Shown here piece by piece: positions 8,207-16,976 of a DNA stretch of 55,478 bases. A program made the translations under genes and the position numbers. This DNA comes from JBFWIW01 sp050253535 (GTDB lineage Bacteria; Bacillota; Clostridia; Oscillospirales; Oscillospiraceae): NCBI GenBank assembly GCA_050253535.1, contig JBFWIW010000013.1, forward strand, positions 1 through 55,478, given 5' to 3'. Under the pieces are notes generated by a model. It was not told the origin of the DNA and made no database searches. It was given only the letters and a program-made list of their open reading frames with translations. How positions within the stretch are numbered: the stretch's first letter is position 1; the number at the start of each line of letters is the position of its first letter.

Positions 8207-9249
8207 ATTACGACGAATTCTTCGGACTTAGGCGAGTCGTTAAGTATGAAATCATAGCCGGTTCGCACAAGGTCAAGGGCGGTATATTTGTTGACATATA
8301 TGCGATAGATACCGTTCCCGTTGACATAGAGCTCGGAAGAATCGAGCACTTTCGGCAGAGAGCCGTTAACCGTTATTATTCCGGCGTAATTGCTGTCGGT
8401 AAAAAGTACGTCATTAACCTGTAAACATGATTCATATCCGGTTTTTAAATCATTTTCATTAGATGTGGTTGATGGAACGGTATCGTAAGCAGTCCCGGAA
8501 CTGGCTCCTGAATCGGCGGTGGAATCGGATACCCCACTGGCATCAGACCCGTTTTCAGGACTGGCCTGCGGAGCCTTAAGTCCGAGCGCCGGAGCCGTAT
8601 TCCTGCTGGAATCGGTGAGTGAGCTCTGCGTTTCGCTGTCCGTTGGAGAAACATTTTCCGTACCGGCCACGCCGGTTACGGCAGCTGTTATCGCGTCGTT
8701 ATCGTCCGCTGCCGTGGATGTTCCTGCCGCAGCATTATCGCTGCCCGTATCGCTGTCGAAGGTTCCGGATGAGCTGCCGACAGCGTCGGATGTGTAAAAG
8801 AAGCTGCTGTCTTCCTCGGCTTTGGCACCGTCGGCGTTTTCTTCCGTATCGGAAGCGGTATCGTATATCTCCGAATCTAAGCCGGCGGTGAGAGAAGCGG
8901 GCATGCTGGAGTTGGAACCTCCCAATACGCGCGGAACGGCCATTATAGTCACTGCGATACAAGCGGCTACGGCGAGGTAACGCATGGCCACACGCCTGAT
9001 GCTCTTTTTTGAAGTGGATCTGCCGGCTTTAGCGCCGCTTATGCCGGTCATGACGTTTAAAAGCAGCTCTGCGGGAGGTTCGACAGTGTTCTCGGAGATG
9101 AGTTCGCCGATATTTATGTAAGCTTCGAGCAAAGCCCGGCACTGTTCACAGTCATTAAGGTGGGCCGTGAGCTCTGTTTCTTCCGCTGACGTAAGCTCGC
9201 CGTCAACATATGCGCTTATCATTTCTTCATATTTACTGCATTTGGACAT
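8188..9249 (-). CDS. Membrane anti-sigma factor with zinc finger
   Basis: 353-residue probable regulator of the sigma factor encoded just upstream. The N-terminus has the zf-HC2 anti-sigma motif His30xxxCys34xxCys37, followed by one transmembrane segment (about 90-110). Next comes a long Ser/Thr/Asp/Gly-rich, probably disordered extracytoplasmic linker, and then a compact C-terminal segment (about 270-353) that I do not recognise. The ATG at 9249 overlaps the sigma factor stop (TGATG) after GGAGG, so the pair is coupled. Families of this kind hold their ECF sigma factor at the membrane until a signal triggers release or proteolysis. The signal is unknown. Confidence 0.88.
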   Translation of the reverse strand: MSKCSKYEEMISAYVDGELTSAEETELTAHLNDCEQCRALLEAYINIGELISENTVEPPAELLLNVMTGISGAKAGRSTSKKSIRRVAMRYLAVAACIAVTIMAVPRVLGGSNSSMPASLTAGLDSEIYDTASDTEENADGAKAEEDSSFFYTSDAVGSSSGTFDSDTGSDNAAAGTSTAADDNDAITAAVTGVAGTENVSPTDSETQSSLTDSSRNTAPALGLKAPQASPENGSDASGVSDSTADSGASSGTAYDTVPSTTSNENDLKTGYESCLQVNDVLFTDSNYAGIITVNGSLPKVLDSSELYVNGNGIYRIYVNKYTALDLVRTGYDFILNDSPKSEEFVVIYTVAG

Positions 9250-9884
9250 CACGGCACCTCCTTCCTGAAGGTTTGACGCGCAGATGAGGAAAAAGTTCCG
9301 TCCTCAGTCAAAATTTTTGCTACTTGACGGCGTGCGCGCGAAAGCCGGGATTTTACCGTTCCCTCGCTGATTTGCAGCACTTCTGCTATCCGCTCATAGG
9401 ACATGTCCGAATCCTCACGCATGAGGAAGACCTGCCGGTGCTCCGGTGTTAGAGAATCTATAGCGCGGCGGATGGATAAATAGAGTTCCCGCTTCTCCGA
9501 CGCGCTCTCAGGGGAGAAGCGGAGGTCCGCAACCTCAATATCCATGAACTCACCATCGTTATCCATGATTGTAAGTGGTGATACGGGTTTTCTCTTTTTT
9601 TTGCGCGAGAGGTCGAGGCACATATTATATGTCATACGGTAGAGCCACACTGAGAAGCGACTCTCCCCGCGGAAGGATTCCAGACTCTGGTAAGCCTTAA
9701 AAAACACGTCCTGAGATATGTCCAAAGCATCATCTTCGTTACCGGTCATACGGAGGGCGAGATTATATACGTTTTTCTGGTTCTCAATGACCAGCGCCTC
9801 AAAGGCACTGACATCGCCATCCAGGACCTTTTGCGTGAGTACCTGCTCTTCCTGGCGGGTCAAGGCGGAACCACCTCTTTCCAT
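9249..9884 (-). CDS. ECF RNA polymerase sigma factor
   Basis: Sigma-70 family, extracytoplasmic-function type (SigW/RpoE-like). 211 residues with region 2 (about 30-100: NLALRMTGNEDDALDISQDVFFKAYQ in pieces, then FSVWLYRMTYNMCLD) and region 4 (about 140-195: LTPEHRQVFLMRE and a YERIAEVLQISEGTVKSRLSRAR-type helix-turn-helix). It is followed by its probable anti-sigma factor with a one-base overlap. The ATG at 9884 has only a modest ribosome site; a TTG a few codons later, behind AGAGGTGG, is a possible alternative start. Confidence 0.93.
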   Translation of the reverse strand: MERGGSALTRQEEQVLTQKVLDGDVSAFEALVIENQKNVYNLALRMTGNEDDALDISQDVFFKAYQSLESFRGESRFSVWLYRMTYNMCLDLSRKKKRKPVSPLTIMDNDGEFMDIEVADLRFSPESASEKRELYLSIRRAIDSLTPEHRQVFLMREDSDMSYERIAEVLQISEGTVKSRLSRARRQVAKILTEDGTFSSSARQTFRKEVP

Positions 9885-9911
9885 TTAACATTCCTGCAAA
9901 TGCATTAAGAA

Positions 9912-10877
9912 TTATAATGTATCCTTTATTGCAAGAGCAATATTCTTTATATCGTCCATCGTGGTGACGGCGGTTATCTTATCCTTGAAATATCCTGAGT
10001 AAGGCACGCCCTTGAGGTACCACGCAAAATGCCGCCTCGCCTCCAGACAAGCCAGGCGCTCGCCTTTAGTCTGTGCGGCAAGTTCAAACTGCCGCAATGC
10101 GGTATCCACGCGTTCCGAAACGGGTGGGAGGGGAGGGACGGGATCGCCGCGTATTGCCGCCTCCGCGCGGGAAAATATCCAAGGGTTCCCCAGCGAACCG
10201 CGGCCAATCATTGCCATGTCCGCGCCGGAGCGTCTCAAAATGTGTGCCGCGTCTTCCGGCGCAAAGATATCCCCATTCGCGATGACTGGAATATCTACCG
10301 CTTCTTTTACCTCGCGGATGACATCGAGGTTTACCCTGCCGGAGTACATCTGAACTTTCGTCCGTCCGTGTACGGCGATGGCCGAAGCACCGGCCGCCTC
10401 TGCGGCAATTGCGAAAGGGACGGCGTTTATATCGGATTTGTCCCAGCCAATGCGCATTTTTATTGTGACGGGCTTTTTGCAGTTCTTTTTTACTTCCTCG
10501 ATAATGCGCATGGCTTTGTCCGGGTCACGCATAAGCGCGCTCCCGTCACCGCTTTTGACAACTTTGCCCACGGGGCAGCCCATGTTGATATCGATAATAT
10601 CCGCACCCGAAATCTCCGAGGCAATGGCGGAGGCCTCGGCCATACATGCGGCATCGCTCCCGAATATCTGAGCTGCTGCGGGGTGCTCATCGGGAGAAAG
10701 CATAAGGAGCGACCGGGTCTTACCGTCCTGATAGCACAGCGCCTTGGCACTCACCATCTCGGTATATGTGAGCCCCGCACCAAAAGAGCGGCAGACAGAC
10801 CGGAACGCGAGATCGGTAACCCCGGCCATTGGTGCGAGTGCGAGCCTTGATTCTATTTTTACGGTTCCGATGAGCAT
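9912..10877 (-). CDS. dusB: tRNA-dihydrouridine synthase
   Basis: FMN enzyme that reduces uridines in the D-loop of tRNA. The 321 residues form a TIM barrel beginning LALAPMAGVTDLAFR, with the catalytic Cys101 in INMGCPVGKV and NGDIF and GRGSLGNPWIF near the FMN phosphate site. It is of the DusB type common in Firmicutes. A 23-codon ORF just upstream (start about 10946) ends on the dusB ATG (TAATG), but it has no ribosome site and I do not call it. The ECF sigma gene follows 27 bp downstream. Confidence 0.95.
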   Translation of the reverse strand: MLIGTVKIESRLALAPMAGVTDLAFRSVCRSFGAGLTYTEMVSAKALCYQDGKTRSLLMLSPDEHPAAAQIFGSDAACMAEASAIASEISGADIIDINMGCPVGKVVKSGDGSALMRDPDKAMRIIEEVKKNCKKPVTIKMRIGWDKSDINAVPFAIAAEAAGASAIAVHGRTKVQMYSGRVNLDVIREVKEAVDIPVIANGDIFAPEDAAHILRRSGADMAMIGRGSLGNPWIFSRAEAAIRGDPVPPLPPVSERVDTALRQFELAAQTKGERLACLEARRHFAWYLKGVPYSGYFKDKITAVTTMDDIKNIALAIKDTL

Positions 10878-11134
10878 TAAAACCTCACATGCGCCTCAGC
10901 GCACAAAATGTTATTAAAGATTCCCTCGTATGGGAGGCGTTGCGCCATTAATTTCGGTTGCCGCGCTAACGGCTGGAAATAGGCGCATTATTATGTATAA
11001 CGTGAGATACTTCACGCTATTCAATTAACCTTTTTCGTTTACAGCTTACATTCTACGAAAAAGCCGGGCGTATGTCAATTTATTTCGCCAATTGACGGTA
11101 ATTTTGAATTTATACGAAAAAATAAAAAAATCTA
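10878..11134. other. Intergenic stretch before the ribosomal cluster
   Basis: About 260 bp between divergently arranged dusB and the ribosomal promoter. It is AT-rich toward the right end. Apart from a 23-codon ORF abutting dusB without a ribosome site, I see no gene, RNA or repeat in it. Confidence 0.5.
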
Positions 11135-11163
11135 TTGACAACAGATCAAGGTTTTGGTATTCT
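11135..11163 (+). promoter_or_regulatory. Main promoter of the S10-spc-alpha cluster
   Basis: Perfect -35 TTGACA (11135-11140), 17-base spacer, -10 TATTCT (11158-11163). It lies in AT-rich sequence and gives a leader of roughly 320 nt before rpsJ. Confidence 0.8.
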
Positions 11164-11489
11164 AACAAAGCGCCTAACGGGTATTTTATGCCCGAAATGC
11201 GCTTTGATGCGATGATGCGGGAGATTGCAGGCTGTGCCTGGTCACTTCCGCGGAGTATGTCCGGCATCGACTATTTAGCCGATGCATAATCGGGCGGCTG
11301 AGAAATTTTCTGTGCGCACGTATATCGCTGTGCTCTGAGACGAACCGGCCGGATATTGTTATGGCGGCCGGTTAATTTTTTGAGCCGGAATGATACGCAC
11401 GGCAAAGTGTGCAGAAAAATCTCACCGTACGAACACGAGGGCGGTACCCAATGCCGCTTGACAAACGTACGAAATAGGAGGAAATAAAA
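11164..11489 (+). promoter_or_regulatory. Structured leader of the ribosomal cluster with attenuator-like hairpin
   Basis: The leader opens with a two-tier hairpin: an outer AAAGCGC paired with GCGCTTT, and inside it CGGGTA paired with TGCCCG. Further on, AACCGGCCG (11343-11351) pairs with CGGCCGGTT (11365-11373) and is followed by six T (11376-11381), a textbook intrinsic terminator about 110 nt before rpsJ. A terminator inside the leader of this operon suggests attenuation. In other bacteria the S10 operon is autoregulated by L4 or through an S10 leader; whether that applies here is inference. The leader ends at the TAGGAGG site of rpsJ. Confidence 0.7.
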
Positions 11490-11801
11490 ATGGCAGCAAA
11501 GAAAATGATACGTATCAGACTCAAGGCTTATGACCATCAGCTCATCGACCAGACTGCGGAAAAGATCGTGGAGACGGCTAAGCGCACGGAAGCGAAGGTC
11601 TCAGGACCCATCCCGCTTCCGACCAAGAAGGAAGTTGTTACAATCCTTCGCGCAGTCCACAAATATAAGGACAGCCGTGAGCAGTTCGAGCGCAGGACCC
11701 ACAAGAGACTCATCGACATAATAGCCCCCACTCAGAAAACCGTTGAGGCGCTCATGTCCCTTGAGCTTCCCGCCGGCGTCGAAATAGAGATCAAGCTGTA
11801 A
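11490..11801 (+). CDS. rpsJ: 30S ribosomal protein S10
   Basis: Small-subunit protein of the 30S head and a NusE-type antitermination factor. The 103-residue length is normal, with the family core GPIPLPTKKE and HKRLIDI near the end. It is the first gene of the merged S10-spc-alpha cluster. The ATG follows TAGGAGG. A 151-bp gap, unusually long for this cluster, separates it from rplC. Confidence 0.99.
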   Translation: MAAKKMIRIRLKAYDHQLIDQTAEKIVETAKRTEAKVSGPIPLPTKKEVVTILRAVHKYKDSREQFERRTHKRLIDIIAPTQKTVEALMSLELPAGVEIEIKL

Positions 11802-11952
11802 GCCGCCCGCGATACCTTATTACTAAGCATTCCTAATTTTTCATAGTTAACAACCCAAAGTTCGTCGTCTTGCGAGGCGGACAGGGTCAAGTTGGCAGCC
11901 TCCGGCCTTGAGCCATGCGAGCCAACCAATAACCTAAACAGGAGGAAATAGA

Positions 11953-12681
11953 ATGAAAAAAGCAATCATCGGCAAAAAGGTCGGCATGACGCAGATCTTC
12001 GATGAGAATGGCAAAGTCGTTCCGGTTACCGTTATTGAAGCGGGCCCCTGTGTCGTCGTTCAGAAGAAGACCAGTGAAAAAGACGGCTATGCCTCAGTCC
12101 AGCTCGGTTATCAGGACGAGAAGGAAAAGAAACTCTCAAAGCCGGAAATCGGCCATCTCCAGAAGGCCGGCGCATCGCTCAAAAAATATCTCAAGGAGTT
12201 CAGGCTTGAAGGCATCGACACCTTGAACGTAGGCGACGAAATTAAGGCTGACGTTTTCGCCGCAGGCGACAAAGTCGACGTGACCGGCGTTTCAAAAGGC
12301 AAGGGCTTCGCGGGCGTTATAAAGAGATGGGGAGCTCAGCGTACCCCCATGTCACACGGCGGCGGCCCGGTTCACAGACACGCGGGTTCCATGGGCTCCG
12401 GCACCGACCCGTCCCGTATTTTCAAAGGTAAAATAGGCGCGGGGCACATGGGCGCAGAGCAGATCACTGTTCAGAACCTCGACGTCGTCAAGGTCGACGC
12501 CGAGCTCAATATGATAGCCGTGAGAGGCGCTATCCCGGGTCCCCGCGGCAGCATCGTGTACCTCAAGAGCACGGTTAAAAACAACGCCGTGAAGACTGGA
12601 GCGGCGGCCAGTGTCAGCACCAACCCGCAGAAGGCTTCCGCGAGAGTAAATCCGCAGAAGGCCTCCGCCAGAAAAGGCTAA
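11953..12681 (+). CDS. rplC: 50S ribosomal protein L3 with C-terminal repeat tail
   Basis: Early-assembly large-subunit protein near the peptidyl transferase centre. Family features include IGKKVGMTQIF at the N-terminus, the SKGKGFAGVIKRW and GSMGSGTDPSR loop, and GAIPGPRGS. At 242 residues it is about 30 longer than typical L3: the core ends near residue 207 and a basic, low-complexity tail follows, including a tandem NPQKASAR repeat at residues 224-231 and 233-240. The tail may be surface exposed. The ATG follows AGGAGG. Confidence 0.98.
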   Translation: MKKAIIGKKVGMTQIFDENGKVVPVTVIEAGPCVVVQKKTSEKDGYASVQLGYQDEKEKKLSKPEIGHLQKAGASLKKYLKEFRLEGIDTLNVGDEIKADVFAAGDKVDVTGVSKGKGFAGVIKRWGAQRTPMSHGGGPVHRHAGSMGSGTDPSRIFKGKIGAGHMGAEQITVQNLDVVKVDAELNMIAVRGAIPGPRGSIVYLKSTVKNNAVKTGAAASVSTNPQKASARVNPQKASARKG

Positions 12682-12698
12682 GGAAAGGAGAGAGTTAA

Positions 12699-13322
12699 AT
12701 GCCCACAGTTAAAGTTTACAACATGGCCGGCGAAGTTACCGGCGAGGTCGAGCTCTCCGAGGCCATTTTCGGTATCGAACCCAACGAGCAGGCCATCCAT
12801 GCCACTGTCAAAAGCCATCTGGCAAATCTGCGCCAGGGTACCCAGAGCGCTCTCACGAGAGCTGAGGTCTCCGGCGGCGGCATAAAGCCCTTCCGTCAGA
12901 AAGGTACCGGCAGAGCGCGTCAGGGTTCTATCAGAGCTCCCCACTATACCCACGGAGGCGTAGCGTTCGCTCCAAAACCGAGAGATTACAGCATAAGCAT
13001 AAACAAGAAAGTCAGAAGGCTCGCCATCCGCTCCGCGCTTTCCCAGAAAGTGCTTGACGGCGCTGTCATCGTGGTTGACGGACTCGAGCTTCCAGAGATA
13101 AAGACAAAGGGATTCAAAAATTTCCTCGAAGCCGTAAAGGTGGACGGTAAGGCTCTTGTGGTCACTCCGGAAGTGAATACGAACGTCGTAAGAAGCGCCC
13201 GCAACATCCCCGGTATGCAGACGACAGTCGCAGCCATTCTGAGCGCTTACGATATTATGAACGCAAAGACGTTCATCGTCGACAAGGCCGCACTTTCCAA
13301 AATCGAGGAGGTGTACGCATAA
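12699..13322 (+). CDS. rplD: 50S ribosomal protein L4
   Basis: Large-subunit protein that binds 23S rRNA domain I and lines the exit tunnel. 207 residues, with the tunnel loop GGGIKPFRQKGTGRARQGS intact. In several bacteria L4 also represses the S10 operon, which is relevant to the attenuator-like leader here. Its stop overlaps the rplW start (TAATG). Confidence 0.98.
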   Translation: MPTVKVYNMAGEVTGEVELSEAIFGIEPNEQAIHATVKSHLANLRQGTQSALTRAEVSGGGIKPFRQKGTGRARQGSIRAPHYTHGGVAFAPKPRDYSISINKKVRRLAIRSALSQKVLDGAVIVVDGLELPEIKTKGFKNFLEAVKVDGKALVVTPEVNTNVVRSARNIPGMQTTVAAILSAYDIMNAKTFIVDKAALSKIEEVYA

Positions 13323-13618
13323 TGAAGTCGGTATATGATGTAATTATTCGTCCCATTATCACTGAGCAGTCAATGGAACAATCCGATATAAAGAAGTACG
13401 CCTTTGAGGTAGCTCCCGACGCCGGCAAGATCGAGATCAAAAGCGCCGTTGAGGAGATTTTTGGAGTCAAGGTGGACAAGGTCACAACTCTCCACGTCAA
13501 AGGAAAGGCAAAGCGGACCGGCAGATATCCCGAGGGCTATACAAAGTCCTGGAAAAAGGCCGTCGTCAAGCTCGCCGAGGATTCAAAGACCATTGAATTC
13601 TTCGAGGGAATGGTATAA
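13322..13618 (+). CDS. rplW: 50S ribosomal protein L23
   Basis: Large-subunit protein at the tunnel exit; docking site for trigger factor and SRP in other bacteria. 98 residues, beginning with the family pattern DVIIRPIITEQSM and containing VKVDKVTTLHVKGKAKR. Start overlaps the rplD stop by one base, consistent with coupled translation. Confidence 0.98.
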   Translation: MKSVYDVIIRPIITEQSMEQSDIKKYAFEVAPDAGKIEIKSAVEEIFGVKVDKVTTLHVKGKAKRTGRYPEGYTKSWKKAVVKLAEDSKTIEFFEGMV

Positions 13619-13632
13619 GGGAGGAAAGATAA

Positions 13633-14469
<837 letters not shown>

Positions 14470-14485
14470 GGAGGTCAATGATAAT

Positions 14486-14758
14486 ATGAGCAGAAGTATC
14501 AAGAAGGGCCCCTTTGCAGCACCGGAGCTTCTCAAGAGGGTCGACGAACTTAACAAGACCGGCGAAAAAAAGGTCCTCAGGACCTGGAGCCGTTCGTCCA
14601 CGATATATCCGTCCTTTGTGGGACACACCATAGCCGTCCATGACGGCCGCCGCCATGTTCCGGTCTATGTGACTGAGGATATGGTCGGACATAAACTCGG
14701 TGAATTTGCACCGACGCGTACCTTCAGGGGACACGCCGGCAGCAAAACCGCGAAGTAA
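14486..14758 (+). CDS. rpsS: 30S ribosomal protein S19
   Basis: Small-subunit head protein that contacts S13 and bridges to the large subunit. 90 residues beginning MSRSIKKGPF. In-frame codons continue upstream into rplB, but the AAGGAGG at about 14468-14474 and family alignment place the start at ATG 14486. Contains YPSFVGHTIAVHDGR and ends RTFRGHAGSKTAK, as expected. Confidence 0.98.
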   Translation: MSRSIKKGPFAAPELLKRVDELNKTGEKKVLRTWSRSSTIYPSFVGHTIAVHDGRRHVPVYVTEDMVGHKLGEFAPTRTFRGHAGSKTAK

Positions 14759-14773
14759 GGAGGCAGACTAATA

Positions 14774-15109
14774 ATGGAAGCAAGAGCACAGCTCAACTAT
14801 GCGCGTATCGCACCCCGAAAAGTAAAGATAGTCTGCGATCTTATCCGCGGAAAAGATACAGGCACCGCGATGGCTATCCTTATGCAGACGCCAAAGGCGG
14901 CCTCCGAGCTTATGGTTAAGCTCCTCAAGAGCGCCGTTTCCAATGCGGAAAACAACCACAATATGGATCCCGATAAGCTCTATGTCTCCGAGACGTACGC
15001 GAATCCCGGCCCGATCATAAAGAGATTCATGCCGAGGGCTCAGGGCAGAGCGGCGCGTATAAACAAAAGAACTTCACACGTAACCATCGTTGTGAAGGAA
15101 AAGGAATAA
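14774..15109 (+). CDS. rplV: 50S ribosomal protein L22
   Basis: Tunnel-lining large-subunit protein whose extended loop meets L4 and can affect macrolide binding. 111 residues, with YARIAPRKVKIVCDLIRGK near the start and the loop and C-terminus MPRAQGRAARINKRTSH. AAGGAGG upstream; standard position between rpsS and rpsC. Confidence 0.98.
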   Translation: MEARAQLNYARIAPRKVKIVCDLIRGKDTGTAMAILMQTPKAASELMVKLLKSAVSNAENNHNMDPDKLYVSETYANPGPIIKRFMPRAQGRAARINKRTSHVTIVVKEKE

Positions 15110-15124
15110 GGGAGGAGGCAGATT

Positions 15125-16060
15125 ATGGGTCAGAAAGTTAATCCGCACGGTTTACGAGTAGGCGTAATCAAGGACTGGGATTCCCGCTGGTATGCCCGCG
15201 ACGATAAGGTCGGTGATCTCATTGTCGAGGACTATAACATCCGTAAACATCTGAAAAAAATGCTCTATGCGGCGGGTGTTCCGAAGATCGAGATCGAGCG
15301 TGACAGCGCGCGAGTCAAGATATATATACACTGCTCACGCCCCGGCGTTGTTATAGGCAAGGGCGGTGCTGAGATCGAGCGTATCCGTCAGGATGTTGAG
15401 AAGCGCATCGGCAAGCCCGTTTCCCTCTCAATAGTCGAGGTAAAGACACCCGACACGAACGCGCAGCTGGTTGCTGAGAACATCGCTTCACAGCTTGAGA
15501 GGCGTATCGGTTTCCGCCGCGCAATGAAAAACGCAATGAGCCGCGCTATGCGTATGGGCGTAAGAGGCATAAAAATTATGGTCGCCGGTCGTCTGGGCGG
15601 CGCTGAAATTGCAAGAAGCGAAACTTATCACGAGGGTACCATCCCCCTCCAGACGCTCCGTGCCGACATCGAGTACGGCTTTACTGAGGCTGCGACCACC
15701 TATGGCCGCATCGGCGTCAAGGTCTGGATATACAAGGGAGAGGTTCTTAATCAGACACTCCGGACCACCCCGAGAACGATGGACACCAGCCGTCCTCCGA
15801 GAGAGCGCCGTCAGGGCGATAACAGGAGACCCGGCGGCAGGGATAACCGTCAGGGCGGTTACAACAATTCACGTCCGGGCGCGCCCCGTCAGGGCGGATA
15901 TAACAACAACGGCTCCCGTCCAGGTGGCTATGGCGCACCCCGCCCGGGTGGCTACGGCGCACCCCGTACGGGTGGCTATGGCGCACCAAATCAGGGCGGA
16001 TACAACAATAACGGCCCCCGTCCTGTACCTCAGACTCCGACAGAAGGAGGAAATCACTGA
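15125..16060 (+). CDS. rpsC: 30S ribosomal protein S3 with long disordered tail
   Basis: Small-subunit protein forming the mRNA entry channel, with a KH domain (GKGG at about residues 78-81) and a normal S3 C-terminal domain ending at KVWIYKGEVL (199-208). At 311 residues it is about 90-100 longer than the family norm: residues 209-311 are an added Gly/Arg/Asn/Tyr/Pro-rich tail with repeats of QGGYNN (three) and GGYGAP (three). The DNA of the tail keeps the same frame and leads straight into rplP through a TGATG overlap, so it is not an assembly join. The tail looks intrinsically disordered and RNA-binding-like; its role is unknown. Confidence 0.98.
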   Translation: MGQKVNPHGLRVGVIKDWDSRWYARDDKVGDLIVEDYNIRKHLKKMLYAAGVPKIEIERDSARVKIYIHCSRPGVVIGKGGAEIERIRQDVEKRIGKPVSLSIVEVKTPDTNAQLVAENIASQLERRIGFRRAMKNAMSRAMRMGVRGIKIMVAGRLGGAEIARSETYHEGTIPLQTLRADIEYGFTEAATTYGRIGVKVWIYKGEVLNQTLRTTPRTMDTSRPPRERRQGDNRRPGGRDNRQGGYNNSRPGAPRQGGYNNNGSRPGGYGAPRPGGYGAPRTGGYGAPNQGGYNNNGPRPVPQTPTEGGNH

Positions 16061-16491
16061 TGCTTATTCCTAAAAGAGTTAAATACCGCAGAGTCCAGAG
16101 AGGCCGGATGAAGGGAAAAGCTATGAGAGGCAACACCGTAACATACGGCGAGTTTGGCCTTCAGGCAACTGAGCCCTCCTGGATTACCTCCAATCAGATT
16201 GAGGCGGCCCGTATAGCCATGACCAGATATACAAAGCGCGGCGGGCAGGTCTGGATAAAGATTTTTCCCGATAAGCCCGTTACCCAGAAACCAGCCGAGA
16301 CCCGCATGGGTTCAGGTAAGGGTTCTCCCGAGTATTGGGTATCCGTCGTAAAGCCCGGCAGAGTCATGTTCGAAATTGCCGGCGTTCCGGAAGAGACAGC
16401 TCGCGAGGCGCTTCGTCTTGCCAGCCACAAGCTGCCCTGCAAGACCAAAATAGTGAAACGCGAGACCGAGACCGAGACAGGTGGTGAATAA
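16060..16491 (+). CDS. rplP: 50S ribosomal protein L16
   Basis: Large-subunit protein close to the A-site tRNA and the 5S rRNA. 143 residues: MLIPKRVKYRRVQRGRMKG at the start, RMGSGKGSPEYWV in the middle. Its ATG overlaps the rpsC TGA. The C-terminal end is slightly Glu/Thr rich (about ETETETGGE). Confidence 0.98.
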   Translation: MLIPKRVKYRRVQRGRMKGKAMRGNTVTYGEFGLQATEPSWITSNQIEAARIAMTRYTKRGGQVWIKIFPDKPVTQKPAETRMGSGKGSPEYWVSVVKPGRVMFEIAGVPEETAREALRLASHKLPCKTKIVKRETETETGGE

Positions 16492-16492
16492 G

Positions 16493-16687
16493 ATGAAGGC
16501 AAATGAGGTACGTAAAATGAGTTCCGAGGAGCTCGAGAGTAAGCTGGCCGATCTTAAGAAGGACCTGTTCATGCTCCGTATGCAGCACGCGACCAACCAG
16601 CTTGACAATCCGATAAAGATTACGGAAGTCAAGCGTGATATTGCCCGAGTCAAGACAATAATCCGCCAGCAGCAGCTCGAGCAGTGA
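16493..16687 (+). CDS. rpmC: 50S ribosomal protein L29
   Basis: Small helical large-subunit protein near the tunnel exit. 64 residues starting MKANEVRKMSSEEL and containing NPIKITEVKRDIARVKTII. Upstream in-frame GTG codons exist at 16481 and 16484, but they overlap rplP; the ATG at 16493, one base after the rplP stop, fits the family start. Confidence 0.97.
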   Translation: MKANEVRKMSSEELESKLADLKKDLFMLRMQHATNQLDNPIKITEVKRDIARVKTIIRQQQLEQ

Positions 16688-16700
16688 GGAGGTTAAGTAG

Positions 16701-16964
16701 ATGAGTGAAATAAGAACAGCTTCCAGAAAAACAAGAGTTGGCAAAGTGGTCTCAGACAAGATGGACAAGACGATCGTCATCGCCGTCGCCGACCGCGTTC
16801 AGCACCCGCTCTATAAAAAAATAATCAAAAGAACCTATAAGCTCAAGGCTCATGACGAGAAAAATGAGTGCGGCATCGGGGACACCGTCCGCGTGATGGA
16901 GACCCGTCCCATTTCTAAGGACAAGAGATGGAGACTTGTAGAGATAATTGAAAAGGCTAAGTAA
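16701..16964 (+). CDS. rpsQ: 30S ribosomal protein S17
   Basis: Primary 16S rRNA-binding OB-fold protein. 87 residues, with GKVVSDKMDKTIVIAV and HPLYKKIIKRTYKLKAHDE and the closing IGDTVRVMETRPISKDKRW segment. GAGGAGG-like site upstream; 13 bases to rplN. Confidence 0.98.
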   Translation: MSEIRTASRKTRVGKVVSDKMDKTIVIAVADRVQHPLYKKIIKRTYKLKAHDEKNECGIGDTVRVMETRPISKDKRWRLVEIIEKAK

Positions 16965-16976
16965 GGAGGCGCCAAT

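Noticed and set aside
10029..10850. 273-codon plus-strand frame
   Set aside because: Antisense to dusB, which has its catalytic cysteine and FMN motifs.
10877..10948. 23-codon ORF abutting dusB (TAATG overlap)
   Set aside because: No ribosome site before its ATG and no recognisable product; too little to call a gene.
15820..16030. Short tandem-like DNA repeats, considered as a CRISPR array
   Set aside because: The repeats are in frame within rpsC, vary at third positions and encode the low-complexity tail.
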